A DNA stretch of 64,000 nucleotides from Sphingobacterium tabacisoli (GTDB lineage Bacteria > Bacteroidota > Bacteroidia > Sphingobacteriales > Sphingobacteriaceae). The notes below the pieces were generated by a model. That model ran no database searches and had not been told where the DNA came from. It saw only the letters and a program-made list of their open reading frames with translations. A program made the position numbers and the translations under genes. Position 1 is the stretch's first letter. Each line of letters starts with the position of its first letter. The stretch spans positions 2,232,001-2,296,000 of the forward strand of contig NZ_JAEQMU010000001.1 in assembly GCF_017908035.1 (NCBI RefSeq). Direction: 5' to 3'. Shown in pieces: positions 1 to 8,643 of the stretch.

Positions 1-126
1 CAATACGCGGTAATGGAAGAATCCAAGGCTCCCACAAGCATCAATGGGATGCTGGGAAATATGGAAAACAATGGAGCTCCCTGGAAATATGCTCAAGCAG
101 ATCGTGCCAACTGGGCCAATCAATAA
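1..126 (+). CDS. C-terminal end of an Fe-S oxidoreductase / HdrC-like ferredoxin subunit (5' truncated by window)
   Basis: An open frame from base 1 to a TAA at 124-126 encodes 41 residues ending GAPWKYAQADRANWANQ. A terminal block of the type GN(A)PW..…DRxxWA is usual at the end of the ferredoxin-type, heterodisulfide-reductase-C-like subunits that precede CCG-domain proteins. The next gene starts 12 bp downstream on the same strand and encodes exactly such a partner, so the two probably form an electron-transfer complex. The 4Fe-4S cysteines would lie outside the window and were not seen; the identification rests on the tail motif and the neighbour. Confidence 0.6.
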   Translation, partial: QYAVMEESKAPTSINGMLGNMENNGAPWKYAQADRANWANQ

Positions 127-138
127 AGATTCTTAAAC

Positions 139-933
139 ATGGAAAATCAAATACAAGTCCCCACAGTCGCCGAACTAGTTGCTAAAGGCGAATCTCCAGA
201 TATATTATTTTGGGTAGGCTGCGCTGGCTCATTTGACGAAAGAGCGCAACGTATTACAAGAGATATCTGTAAAATACTTCAACATGTAGGTATAAAATAT
301 GCAATTCTAGGTACAGAAGAAAGTTGTACCGGTGATCCTGCCAAACGAGCAGGCAACGAGTTCCTATTCCAGATGCAGGCTATGATGAACATACAGGTAC
401 TTGATGGCTACGAAATAAAGAAAATAGTAACCGCCTGCCCCCATTGTTTTAATACCTTAAAGAATGAATATCCGGAACTAGGTGGAAACTATGAAGTAAT
501 CCACCACACACAGTTGATTCAGTCACTTATCGAGCAAGGAAAATTAAAACCAGCAGATGGACACGCTTTCAAAGGAAAACGTATTACCTATCACGACCCT
601 TGCTACCTCGGACGCGCCAATGAAGTTTATGAGGCCCCACGGAAAGCTCTAGAGGTATTAGATGCGGACCTAGTAGAACTCAAACGCTGTCGCAGCAATG
701 GACTATGCTGTGGAGCAGGAGGCGCACAGATGTTCAAAGAGCCTGAAGCGGGCAACAAAGATATTAATATAGAACGTATAGAGGATGTGATAGAAACAAA
801 GGCATCTATTGTGGCAGCAGGGTGCCCTTTCTGTATGACTATGCTACAGGACGGTGTCAAAATCAAAGAAAAAGAAGAAGAAATACAAGTACTCGATATC
901 GCCGAAATCACCGTAAAGGCCAATAATCTTTAA
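139..933 (+). CDS. (Fe-S)-binding oxidoreductase subunit with two CCG domains (HdrB/GlpC/LutA-like)
   Basis: The 264-residue protein has two cysteine-rich CCG-type modules: C28, C63, C100 and C103 (ACPHCFN) in the first half, then C155 (HDPCYLG), C184, C190-C191 (LCCGAGGAQ) and C229/C232 (GCPFC) in the second. In this family the modules bind a non-cubane Fe-S cluster and act in electron transfer with a ferredoxin-type partner. It follows the truncated partner gene by 12 bp, so the two are one operon. The electron donor or substrate (lactate, acyl-CoA/ETF or heterodisulfide type) cannot be told from sequence. A strong terminator follows at 951-986. Confidence 0.85.
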   Translation: MENQIQVPTVAELVAKGESPDILFWVGCAGSFDERAQRITRDICKILQHVGIKYAILGTEESCTGDPAKRAGNEFLFQMQAMMNIQVLDGYEIKKIVTACPHCFNTLKNEYPELGGNYEVIHHTQLIQSLIEQGKLKPADGHAFKGKRITYHDPCYLGRANEVYEAPRKALEVLDADLVELKRCRSNGLCCGAGGAQMFKEPEAGNKDINIERIEDVIETKASIVAAGCPFCMTMLQDGVKIKEKEEEIQVLDIAEITVKANNL

Positions 934-950
934 ACAAAAATTAAAACTAC

Positions 951-986
951 AAAAAAGGAGATCATCAGAAGATGATCGCCTTTTTT
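951..986. terminator. Bidirectional rho-independent terminator
   Basis: Stem GGAGATCATC / GATGATCGCC with loop AGAA and one mismatch, flanked by A6 on the left and T6 on the right. It can end the Fe-S gene on the + strand and the tRNA transcript on the - strand. Confidence 0.8.
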
Positions 987-987
987 G

Positions 988-1071
988 TACCCAGAAGCAG
1001 ATTCGAACTGCCACGCCCTTGCAAGCGCCACCCCCTCAAGATGGTGCGTCTACCAATTTCGCCACCTGGGT
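988..1071 (-). tRNA. tRNA-Leu (anticodon GAG)
   Basis: On the minus strand a complete class II tRNA can be folded. The 7-bp acceptor pairs ACCCAGG with TCTGGGT. The D-arm contains GGTAGACGC. The anticodon stem pairs CCATC with GGTGG around loop TTGAGGG (anticodon GAG, reading CUC/CUU). There is a long variable arm, and a T-arm with TTCGAAT. The discriminator is A at 988 and CCA is not encoded. The long variable arm plus the GAG anticodon identify leucine. Confidence 0.93.
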
Positions 1072-1112
1072 ATTACTCTGACAAAAATATAGCTTTTTTT
1101 TAAAGTCACAAG

Positions 1113-2009
1113 CTAAATCTGCGTATTATTTTTAAAATTCTTATCAATAAGAGTTTGAATAATTCCATCGACTAAGCCAACTCGCGGAGCCACAATGTTT
1201 TTCAGATGTCCGACCTTCATAATAGTTAGAAAAATTTCTGAAGCGGGAATAATAACATCCGCCCGATCCGAACGCAAGCCCAGTTCATGGATACGATCTT
1301 TTAATGAAAAAGAATTCAAATGATCGAATATTGCCTTCAGCTTAGCATAGGTCATCGGCTTATCCCCTTTCTCATTTGCGATACGCGACAGTTTATTGAT
1401 GTTTCCTCCAGTGCCTATACCATAGATATTTTTATAACCTCTCGTCTTTTCCTTAACCCAACGGCGCATTTTATCCCATGTCTCCGGTTGATCCTGATTA
1501 TCCAATATACGGATCGTCCCCAAGTTGAAAGACTGAGAGTCAACAAGCTCACCATTCGCAAACAGCGTTATCTCTGTACTACCTCCTCCTACATCTATGT
1601 ATAGATACACCTTAGTCTTATCGATCGTATTACTCAAATAAGAATTGTAGATAATTTTAGCTTCTACTCCTCCATCCACAATCTGTATATCAATCCCCTC
1701 CTCCTTGCAAGCTTCAACAACCGCCATTCCATTATCCGAATCCCGCATAGCTGATGTTGCACAAGCCATATAATCCGTGACTTTATAGACATCCATTAGG
1801 TTTCTAAAGGCCCGCATGGTCTTGACCATATCCTGAAATTTACCTATAGATATATGCTTATCAATAAAAGCATCATCTCCCAAACGCAACGGAACACGAA
1901 GCAATGTATTCTTCGTATACACCACTTCCTCTTTCTTTTCTAAAATATCAGCAATCAACAATCGGACTGCATTTGACCCTATATCTATAGCTGCGTATCT
2001 CACCGGCAT
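1113..2009 (-). CDS. Ppx/GppA family phosphatase (exopolyphosphatase / pppGpp phosphohydrolase type)
   Basis: This 298-residue protein has an actin-like ATPase fold signature: phosphate-1 motif AAIDIGSNAVRLLI near residue 7 and phosphate-2 motif DVGGGSTEI near residue 140. Family members hydrolyse terminal phosphates of polyphosphate or pppGpp. The short form of about 300 residues lacks the C-terminal HD region of E. coli Ppx/GppA, which is usual in Bacteroidota. The start MPVRYAAIDIGSN places the P-loop at the normal distance from the N-terminus. It is followed by tRNA-Leu on the same strand, and a terminator palindrome lies upstream at 2085-2118. Which substrate it prefers is not readable from sequence. 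Confidence 0.88.
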   Translation of the reverse strand: MPVRYAAIDIGSNAVRLLIADILEKKEEVVYTKNTLLRVPLRLGDDAFIDKHISIGKFQDMVKTMRAFRNLMDVYKVTDYMACATSAMRDSDNGMAVVEACKEEGIDIQIVDGGVEAKIIYNSYLSNTIDKTKVYLYIDVGGGSTEITLFANGELVDSQSFNLGTIRILDNQDQPETWDKMRRWVKEKTRGYKNIYGIGTGGNINKLSRIANEKGDKPMTYAKLKAIFDHLNSFSLKDRIHELGLRSDRADVIIPASEIFLTIMKVGHLKNIVAPRVGLVDGIIQTLIDKNFKNNTQI

Positions 2010-2084
2010 TATTTTTTTTTTAATCTGCCAATAATAACGTTTTAATATTAATTTTTCATTAAATTAACGTTAGAATTAACATAT

Positions 2085-2118
2085 AAAAAAAGGGAACATG
2101 TACATGTTCCCTTTTTTT
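2085..2118. terminator. Terminator with a perfect 20-bp palindrome
   Basis: GGGAACATGTACATGTTCCC is a perfect palindrome flanked by A-rich sequence on the left and T7 on the right. It sits just beyond the stop of the minus-strand lipoprotein gene (2136) and can act on both strands. Confidence 0.75.
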
Positions 2119-2135
2119 ATTGTGCAAAACAACTA

Positions 2136-2687
2136 TTAATGGTGCGAATGAGCTTCTTCTTTACCACCAATCTGTTTGTATACTTCAGATACGATATCCA
2201 CTTGCTTTTCAGCAAAAGCACGCAAATCTTTATTAGTATTGCGAGTCAAACGTGTTAACTGTTCTTTTATCAACCCTATTTCGTGTTGTGCATCATGCAC
2301 ATAGTCAGTATGCTTTACATTTGTTGAAGCAGTAGAGTCCGCTGCGTGAGCAGTAGTCAGTTCTGGAGCAGGCACACCTTTGATAGGAAAATCGATTTGC
2401 ACCGTTCTAGCAATAGTATCCAAGGAAGGGATCAATTCTGCGTAGTAAGCTTTCAGTTTTGCAGCAACTTCTTTCGATTTTGCATCACCATTAGCCTCTT
2501 CGTGCTCAGCAACAATTACACCTACCTGTGCTGCTTCTCCAATTTTCTGGAAAGCAGAAAACGCATCACCGTCTACCAAAGTAGTATGCGTGTATTTCAA
2601 CTGATTCTCCTTTGCTGTTTTATCTACACAAGAGTTAAACAAAGTACCTGCACATACTGCGGCAAAAAATAAAGTATTTAATTTCAT
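2136..2687 (-). CDS. Small lipoprotein of unknown function, helical and histidine-tailed
   Basis: The 183-residue precursor has a hydrophobic signal (LFFAAVCAGTLF) and lipobox FNSC with C20, so it is a predicted lipoprotein. The mature part is mostly amphipathic helix (EVAAKLKAYYAELIPSL, IGLIKEQLTRLTRNTNKDL), ending HSHH. The distribution of helices is reminiscent of DUF4142-type four-helix proteins, but I cannot confirm the family. No catalytic motif is visible. It stands alone between two minus-strand genes with its own terminator downstream. Confidence 0.7.
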   Translation of the reverse strand: MKLNTLFFAAVCAGTLFNSCVDKTAKENQLKYTHTTLVDGDAFSAFQKIGEAAQVGVIVAEHEEANGDAKSKEVAAKLKAYYAELIPSLDTIARTVQIDFPIKGVPAPELTTAHAADSTASTNVKHTDYVHDAQHEIGLIKEQLTRLTRNTNKDLRAFAEKQVDIVSEVYKQIGGKEEAHSHH

Positions 2688-2758
2688 TTTAATTCTTTTT
2701 TCTCGAATACAAAAATATGAAATATCTATCAGAATACGCCATATTTTCGGATTATCTA

Positions 2759-5335
2759 TTATGCAAGATTCCTACCTGCATTTACGACTCCGTATATTGT
2801 ACGCCCAATAAGCTTTCTATATACATCTTCCTGCTCCACAGAGAGGTTTTCCTCGCGTAATTTCCGAATAGCATAATGTTGGATAATCAACAGGGGCAAT
2901 ACAATTTTTTCCCGTTCTAGAATCGATGCCCGCTCGACCGGATAGTTTTCCATGAGTTCATTTGCGCCACTCAATTTCAACAAATAATTCTTAGTCTTTA
3001 CATATTCATCATAAAGTGTACACCAGAATTCGCCAAAAATAGGATCATCCTTCATGTAAGAAGTAATGGAAAAATTTGACTTTGTCATAGACATCATACA
3101 ATTGTCAATAAGTGTATTGAAAAAACCTGAATTCTCATATAGATTACGTACTGAAGACCATAAATTATTCTCTTCGGCCCATTGCAAAGCTGTCCCAACA
3201 CCAAAGAAGCCAGGAATATTTTGCTTGAGTTGGCTCCAAGAGGTCACAAAAGAAATGGCCCGAAGATCCTCTAGTCGAAGATCCCTATCAGAATTTCGTT
3301 TCACAGGACGGCTACTGATATTGATAGAAGAGAGTTCCTTTAGCGGACTCAATGCTTCTAAATATTTCAAAAAAAGTGGGTGATTACGTAAAGACAAAAA
3401 TTTCGTATGACTAGCTTCAGCCATATCCTCAATAATCTGTTTTTGTTTTTCCGTAAGTGTATCGCCTTGATTTTGCCTAATTTCTGAAATCAACCCCGCA
3501 TGTAATAATTGTTCAATATTATACTGTGCGGTATCCAAAGAACCGTATTGACTACTGATGGTCTGCCCCTGTATAGTCAATTGTATATGCTTATTTTCGA
3601 TCTCGGTTCCCATAGAAGCATAAAATCGCTGTGTCTTCCCACCTCCACGGGCCGGAGGTCCACCACGGCCATCAAAAAATACCAGATCCACCTCATACTC
3701 CCTCGCCAACGCAGTCAGCTCCATCTTCGCATTATAAATGGACCAATTGGCCATAAGGTATCCCCCATCTTTTGTACTATCGGAGAAACCAAGCATAATA
3801 GTCTGCTTATTCCCTCTCCTTTCTAAATGCGCCCCATAAAAAGGGTTACTATACAACGTGCGCATCACATCTGAGGCTCGTTCTAGATCATCCACAGTCT
3901 CAAACAAAGGGACAAAATCAATAAACAACTTATCCACTTGCCATCCTTCCCACAAAAACAATTGCATCAAGCCCAATATATCTGAGGCTTGTTGGCAATT
4001 AGAAATAATAAAACGCTGCGCGGCCCGTTCTCCTCCCGAGCGTTGGATATCTTTTAATAGCTGTATCACACCGATCGTATCTTTAACCAACGGTTCCGCG
4101 TCATCTTTATACACTAAATTATCTTCTGTAAAACGTAATGCCTGTTGCTTACTTTCCTCGCTCGTGGTGAGCCGCTCCAATTCAACACCTAGCTTTTCAC
4201 CATGTTCTTGCACCAAATAGTTAATCGTCTGCCGCAATACAGAACTATCTTGACGAATGTCCAACGTAGTAAAATAGCAACCAAATGTATTTACTTTACG
4301 AATTAAATCTTCAACAAGCTCAACAAACAAACCGTTGTGTAAAGAATGAAGGACCTCTCTGATAGCATTTAGATTTTCGAGTATTTCTACCGTATCATCT
4401 TTAGGATTTTCTACAGTGTGAAAACTATTGGTATAGAACAACTCTTGAAGATTCTCCAAGTAACCTTCCACTCCCTTAAAGGTAATCCGTCTCTTTACTA
4501 CCCTAAAATCGCGATAATAACAGCGGAATAGAATGGTCCTAAGCATTCCTGCCACGCGCTTTGTACTCTCGACAGTTACGTTTGGATTACCATCACGGTC
4601 CCCTCCAGGCCAAAACCCCAACTCGATCAACTGCTTTACATCTTCTGATGGCACCTCTAGCTCATCATCAATTTTAGATTGAATACCAGAGGTGACTTTA
4701 TAAAAAACATTTTCTAAGTACCAGGCCAAACTTACCGCTTCATCCACAGGAGTTGGACGTTGCTGTTTTATAAAAGGTGTTTTACCTAATTGTTGAAGCA
4801 AAAGATGAATATTAGAGATGTCATTTGCCTTTATAGCCTCGATCAGATCATTGATTATTCCTAGCACCGGCCCAGGATAAAACTGTGTAGGGTGAGCTGT
4901 CAGCACCAACCGTACAGAAAAATCACGTAATTTCTCTACAAGTTGTTTTTTTAGTTTAGCATCATTCTGAGCTAGTTTGAACAAAGAGTTTAATCCTCCG
5001 ATTTCATCACTTTTTCCAACAGCCTGAAAAGAAGAGTCTTCTATTGCATCGAATAAGACCACTTGACGTTCGATATATTGTACAATTCTAAACAGAAGAT
5101 CTACACGATCTTCATCTTGTATATATTGCTCATACTGCTGAAAAAAACTATCGATTATAGTCTCTGGAGTCGAATTCCTTTCAACGCCTTGCTCACAGTG
5201 GGTCGTAAAAAATGGAAGTAATGTGCCTGTATGCTTTACACGTTGAAAAGGTAGGGTTAAGAACAGACTTTTAAATAAATCAAAGCGCGTGAGCACTTCA
5301 TTCTCAAATACGGCTTGTTTTTGACTTAATTTCAT
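2759..5335 (-). CDS. ppc: Phosphoenolpyruvate carboxylase
   Basis: This 858-residue PEPC carboxylates PEP to oxaloacetate, replenishing the TCA cycle. Hallmarks in order are LTAHPTQ near residue 146 (catalytic His), GGDRDGNPNVT near 245, LGFSDSTKDGGYL near 520, and the glycine loop FFDGRGGPPARGGG near 555. The usual loop reads FHGRGG, so His is replaced by Asp here. The C-terminus reads VVNAGRNLA, not the canonical xNTG that reaches the active site in E. coli and plant enzymes. The lineage form may simply differ. It is a monocistronic minus-strand gene with a candidate -7 box at 5425-5432. Confidence 0.95.
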   Translation of the reverse strand: MKLSQKQAVFENEVLTRFDLFKSLFLTLPFQRVKHTGTLLPFFTTHCEQGVERNSTPETIIDSFFQQYEQYIQDEDRVDLLFRIVQYIERQVVLFDAIEDSSFQAVGKSDEIGGLNSLFKLAQNDAKLKKQLVEKLRDFSVRLVLTAHPTQFYPGPVLGIINDLIEAIKANDISNIHLLLQQLGKTPFIKQQRPTPVDEAVSLAWYLENVFYKVTSGIQSKIDDELEVPSEDVKQLIELGFWPGGDRDGNPNVTVESTKRVAGMLRTILFRCYYRDFRVVKRRITFKGVEGYLENLQELFYTNSFHTVENPKDDTVEILENLNAIREVLHSLHNGLFVELVEDLIRKVNTFGCYFTTLDIRQDSSVLRQTINYLVQEHGEKLGVELERLTTSEESKQQALRFTEDNLVYKDDAEPLVKDTIGVIQLLKDIQRSGGERAAQRFIISNCQQASDILGLMQLFLWEGWQVDKLFIDFVPLFETVDDLERASDVMRTLYSNPFYGAHLERRGNKQTIMLGFSDSTKDGGYLMANWSIYNAKMELTALAREYEVDLVFFDGRGGPPARGGGKTQRFYASMGTEIENKHIQLTIQGQTISSQYGSLDTAQYNIEQLLHAGLISEIRQNQGDTLTEKQKQIIEDMAEASHTKFLSLRNHPLFLKYLEALSPLKELSSINISSRPVKRNSDRDLRLEDLRAISFVTSWSQLKQNIPGFFGVGTALQWAEENNLWSSVRNLYENSGFFNTLIDNCMMSMTKSNFSITSYMKDDPIFGEFWCTLYDEYVKTKNYLLKLSGANELMENYPVERASILEREKIVLPLLIIQHYAIRKLREENLSVEQEDVYRKLIGRTIYGVVNAGRNLA

Positions 5336-5424
5336 TTCAATAAATTATGTATGATCCTTTCGTCTCACTGATTAGTCTGCTCAGAGAGGTATCGTTAAAA
5401 CAAAAAAACTCCAAAAGCAGCAAA

Positions 5425-5432
5425 CAAATATA
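5425..5432 (-). promoter_or_regulatory. Candidate -7 box for ppc
   Basis: The minus strand reads TATATTTG, matching the Bacteroidota TAnnTTTG -7 consensus, about 90 bp before the ppc start. No convincing TTG -33 box is visible at the right spacing, so this is tentative. Confidence 0.4.
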
Positions 5433-5546
5433 CAATTTAATATTAAAGAGTGTAATTTTTTATTAAAATCATATTTAAATATAGTTTTTAATGAAAAAAT
5501 AACAAGAAAAAACTTTCAACATATAACACGAGAAAGCTAACCCAAT

Positions 5547-5568
5547 AAAAAAGCAACCTTTCGGTTGC
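5547..5568 (-). terminator. Terminator abutting the THX stop codon
   Basis: On the minus strand GCAACC GAAA GGTTGC is followed by TTTTTTATTG. The stem begins at the base after the TAG stop of the small ribosomal-protein gene. Confidence 0.75.
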
Positions 5569-5691
5569 CTATTTACTATCTTTTGGGACAGTCTGGCTTT
5601 TTACAAGCTCTTTTTTCCGTCCGGGTCTTCGCTTTCCATAAGATCCCATTATAATCTTACCTCTTCTTGTCTTCTTATCTCCTTTTCCCAT
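5569..5691 (-). CDS. 30S ribosomal protein THX
   Basis: A 40-residue, very basic protein (MGKGDKKTRRGKI…GSYGKRRPGRKK) with the GKGDxKTxRGK start and the Y-GKxRP-KK core of bacterial THX, a peptide that fits in the head of the 30S subunit. The reading frame is open for 31 more codons upstream, but that stretch (FFCLLFHIYYCKLSL) is AT-rich leader translated by chance. The ATG at 5691 gives the family's normal length. A terminator immediately follows. The guaB terminator at 5771-5806 separates it from guaB, so it is probably transcribed alone. Confidence 0.88.
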   Translation of the reverse strand: MGKGDKKTRRGKIIMGSYGKRRPGRKKELVKSQTVPKDSK

Positions 5692-5770
5692 AACTATATT
5701 TTTAAATAAATGATATATAAAGTTGATAACCAATGACAATTTACAGTAATAAATATGGAAAAGCAAACAA

Positions 5771-5806
5771 AAAAAGGAAGGCACCTACCTAGGTGCCTTC
5801 CTTTTT
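5771..5806 (-). terminator. guaB terminator
   Basis: A perfect 12-bp stem GGAAGGCACCTA / TAGGTGCCTTCC with a 2-nt central spacer, flanked by A5/T5. It lies 20 bp beyond the guaB stop. Confidence 0.85.
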
Positions 5807-5826
5807 ACCTTTTTACAAAAAACAAA

Positions 5827-7588
<1,762 letters not shown>

Positions 7589-7658
7589 GAAATACTCATG
7601 CTTAGCGAAGCATTCCTCATGAGTATTCCATAAGACAATTAAAAAACGAATAAAAACA
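7589..7658 (+). repeat. Degenerate, shortened copy of the 90-bp structured repeat
   Basis: It begins GAAATACTCATG and ends GAGTATTCCATAAGAC, giving an outer inverted repeat AATACTCATG / CATGAGTATT, an inner hairpin GCTT-AGCG-AAGC and then an A-rich tail. The order (outer stem, inner hairpin, CCATA-GAC, A-rich linker) matches the full copies but the middle is about 20 bp shorter. It directly abuts the full copy at 7659. Confidence 0.55.
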
Positions 7659-7748
7659 CATATGAAATATCCATGTAGCAGAGGCTACATAAACACGAAT
7701 GAATTTAATTTGGATATTCCATATGACAACTTAAAGTCAAATTATATG
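7659..7748 (+). repeat. 90-bp structured repeat, copy A
   Basis: Full copy running from CATATGAAA to the base before the next CATATGAAA, exactly 90 bp from the repeat ATG (7662) to the gene ATG (7752). The outer stem pairs CATATGAAATATCCA with TGGATATTCCATATG (14 of 15 pairs). The inner hairpin TGTAGC-AGAG-GCTACA is perfect. In this copy the mini-ORF starting at 7662 has no stop and reads in frame into the downstream gene. Other copies lie at 12456, 37963, 49931 and 50021. Confidence 0.85.
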
Positions 7749-7751
7749 CAT

Positions 7752-8252
7752 ATGAAAAAATTGGCTCTATCTGTATTTGCGATAGCCTTGTTGCTTGGCT
7801 CCTCGACTATTGTAAAAGCACAGTCCTATAGAACTGCCCTAGGGGTAGGCATAGATGTAGGTGATGGCCCCACCTTAGGCGGCCCACAGGTCAAACACTT
7901 TTTTGATAATCAAAACGCTGGTAATGCACAGGTACTATTCGGTGACAACGTTACATTAATAGGAGTAGACTACTCCTACAACCAGCCGATCCGTGGTGCT
8001 CGCGGACTCAGCTGGTATGTTGGCATAGGTCCGCAGTTGACCTTTCTTAACAATAATAGCATCTGGTTTGATGACAAACACCGTGATAACCATACTCATG
8101 TCGCTATTCGTCCAGCCGTCGGTCTCGAATTCAAAATACCTTCCGCTCCCTTGGCCTTTCATTTTGACTGGAAACCTTGGTGGAACTTAACCCATAATTC
8201 GAGTTTCGAACCGTCAAGATTCACCCTAGGATTCAAATTCACTTTAAAGTAA
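7752..8252 (+). CDS. Small exported protein, putative outer-membrane beta-barrel
   Basis: From ATG 7752 the product is 166 residues: a Sec signal peptide (KLALSVFAIALLLGSSTIVKAQ, cleavage after KAQ), then alternating aromatic/polar strands (LSWYVGIGPQLTF, VAIRPAVGLEF, LAFHFDWKPWW) ending in FTLGFKFTLK. A terminal aromatic strand is typical of small 8-strand outer-membrane barrels. No named family is recognised. The frame stays open 30 codons upstream through repeat copy A, which would bury the signal peptide behind 30 residues. I therefore choose the ATG at 7752. Confidence 0.75.
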   Translation: MKKLALSVFAIALLLGSSTIVKAQSYRTALGVGIDVGDGPTLGGPQVKHFFDNQNAGNAQVLFGDNVTLIGVDYSYNQPIRGARGLSWYVGIGPQLTFLNNNSIWFDDKHRDNHTHVAIRPAVGLEFKIPSAPLAFHFDWKPWWNLTHNSSFEPSRFTLGFKFTLK

Positions 8253-8318
8253 CACACACAACCGCTTCAACCCTATGCCAAAGTCAACAAATAAGCATAG
8301 CTGAAACAAAAAGCCTTT

Positions 8319-8354
8319 TCATAGCGCAATCGGAAACAAAAAGTCCGATTGCGC
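8319..8354. other. GC-rich hairpin after the exported-protein gene
   Basis: GCGCAATCGGA / TCCGATTGCGC (8324-8334 and 8344-8354) form a perfect 11-bp stem with a 9-nt A-rich loop. No T-run follows, so it is a weak terminator candidate for the upstream gene. The loop carries GAAACAAAAAG, which also occurs about 30 bp earlier. Confidence 0.5.
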
Positions 8355-8438
8355 CATAGGCCCCTCCCCGTTAGCCACTTCTGCTAATATTTTGTTCATA
8401 TTCCCATAACAAAAACTTTTCAATAGTTATCCATATAT

Positions 8439-8472
8439 TTTGTTTTCATTATACAAAATTTTTATACCTTTG
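8439..8472 (+). promoter_or_regulatory. secDF promoter (Bacteroidota-type)
   Basis: A TTTG box at 8439-8442 and TACCTTTG at 8465-8472 match the -33 TTTG and -7 TAnnTTTG consensus, with a spacer of 22, one or two longer than usual. This predicts a leader of about 165 nt before secDF. Confidence 0.55.
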
Positions 8473-8643
8473 CGATTCTTGGTAAAATATATTCTGTTAA
8501 AGTATTAAGTATAGTCCAAGCCTCTAAAAAAGACTTTATCGTCCTTTTTAGCCCAATGATTAACGATACTTTGACATATTTTCACGAGATTTAAAGCAAT
8601 TAAAAAACATAAACTATATCAAACTAATAGACGAATACAGAAA
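8473..8643 (+). promoter_or_regulatory. Long 5' leader of secDF with a hairpin and a mini-ORF
   Basis: The predicted leader holds a stem CTAAAAA-A-GAC / GTC-C-TTTTTAG at 8523-8551 and a 12-codon ORF (8556-8594, MINDTLTYFHEI). Some SecDF genes in other bacteria are controlled by translated leader peptides. Nothing here proves that, and the mini-ORF may be chance. Confidence 0.3.
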
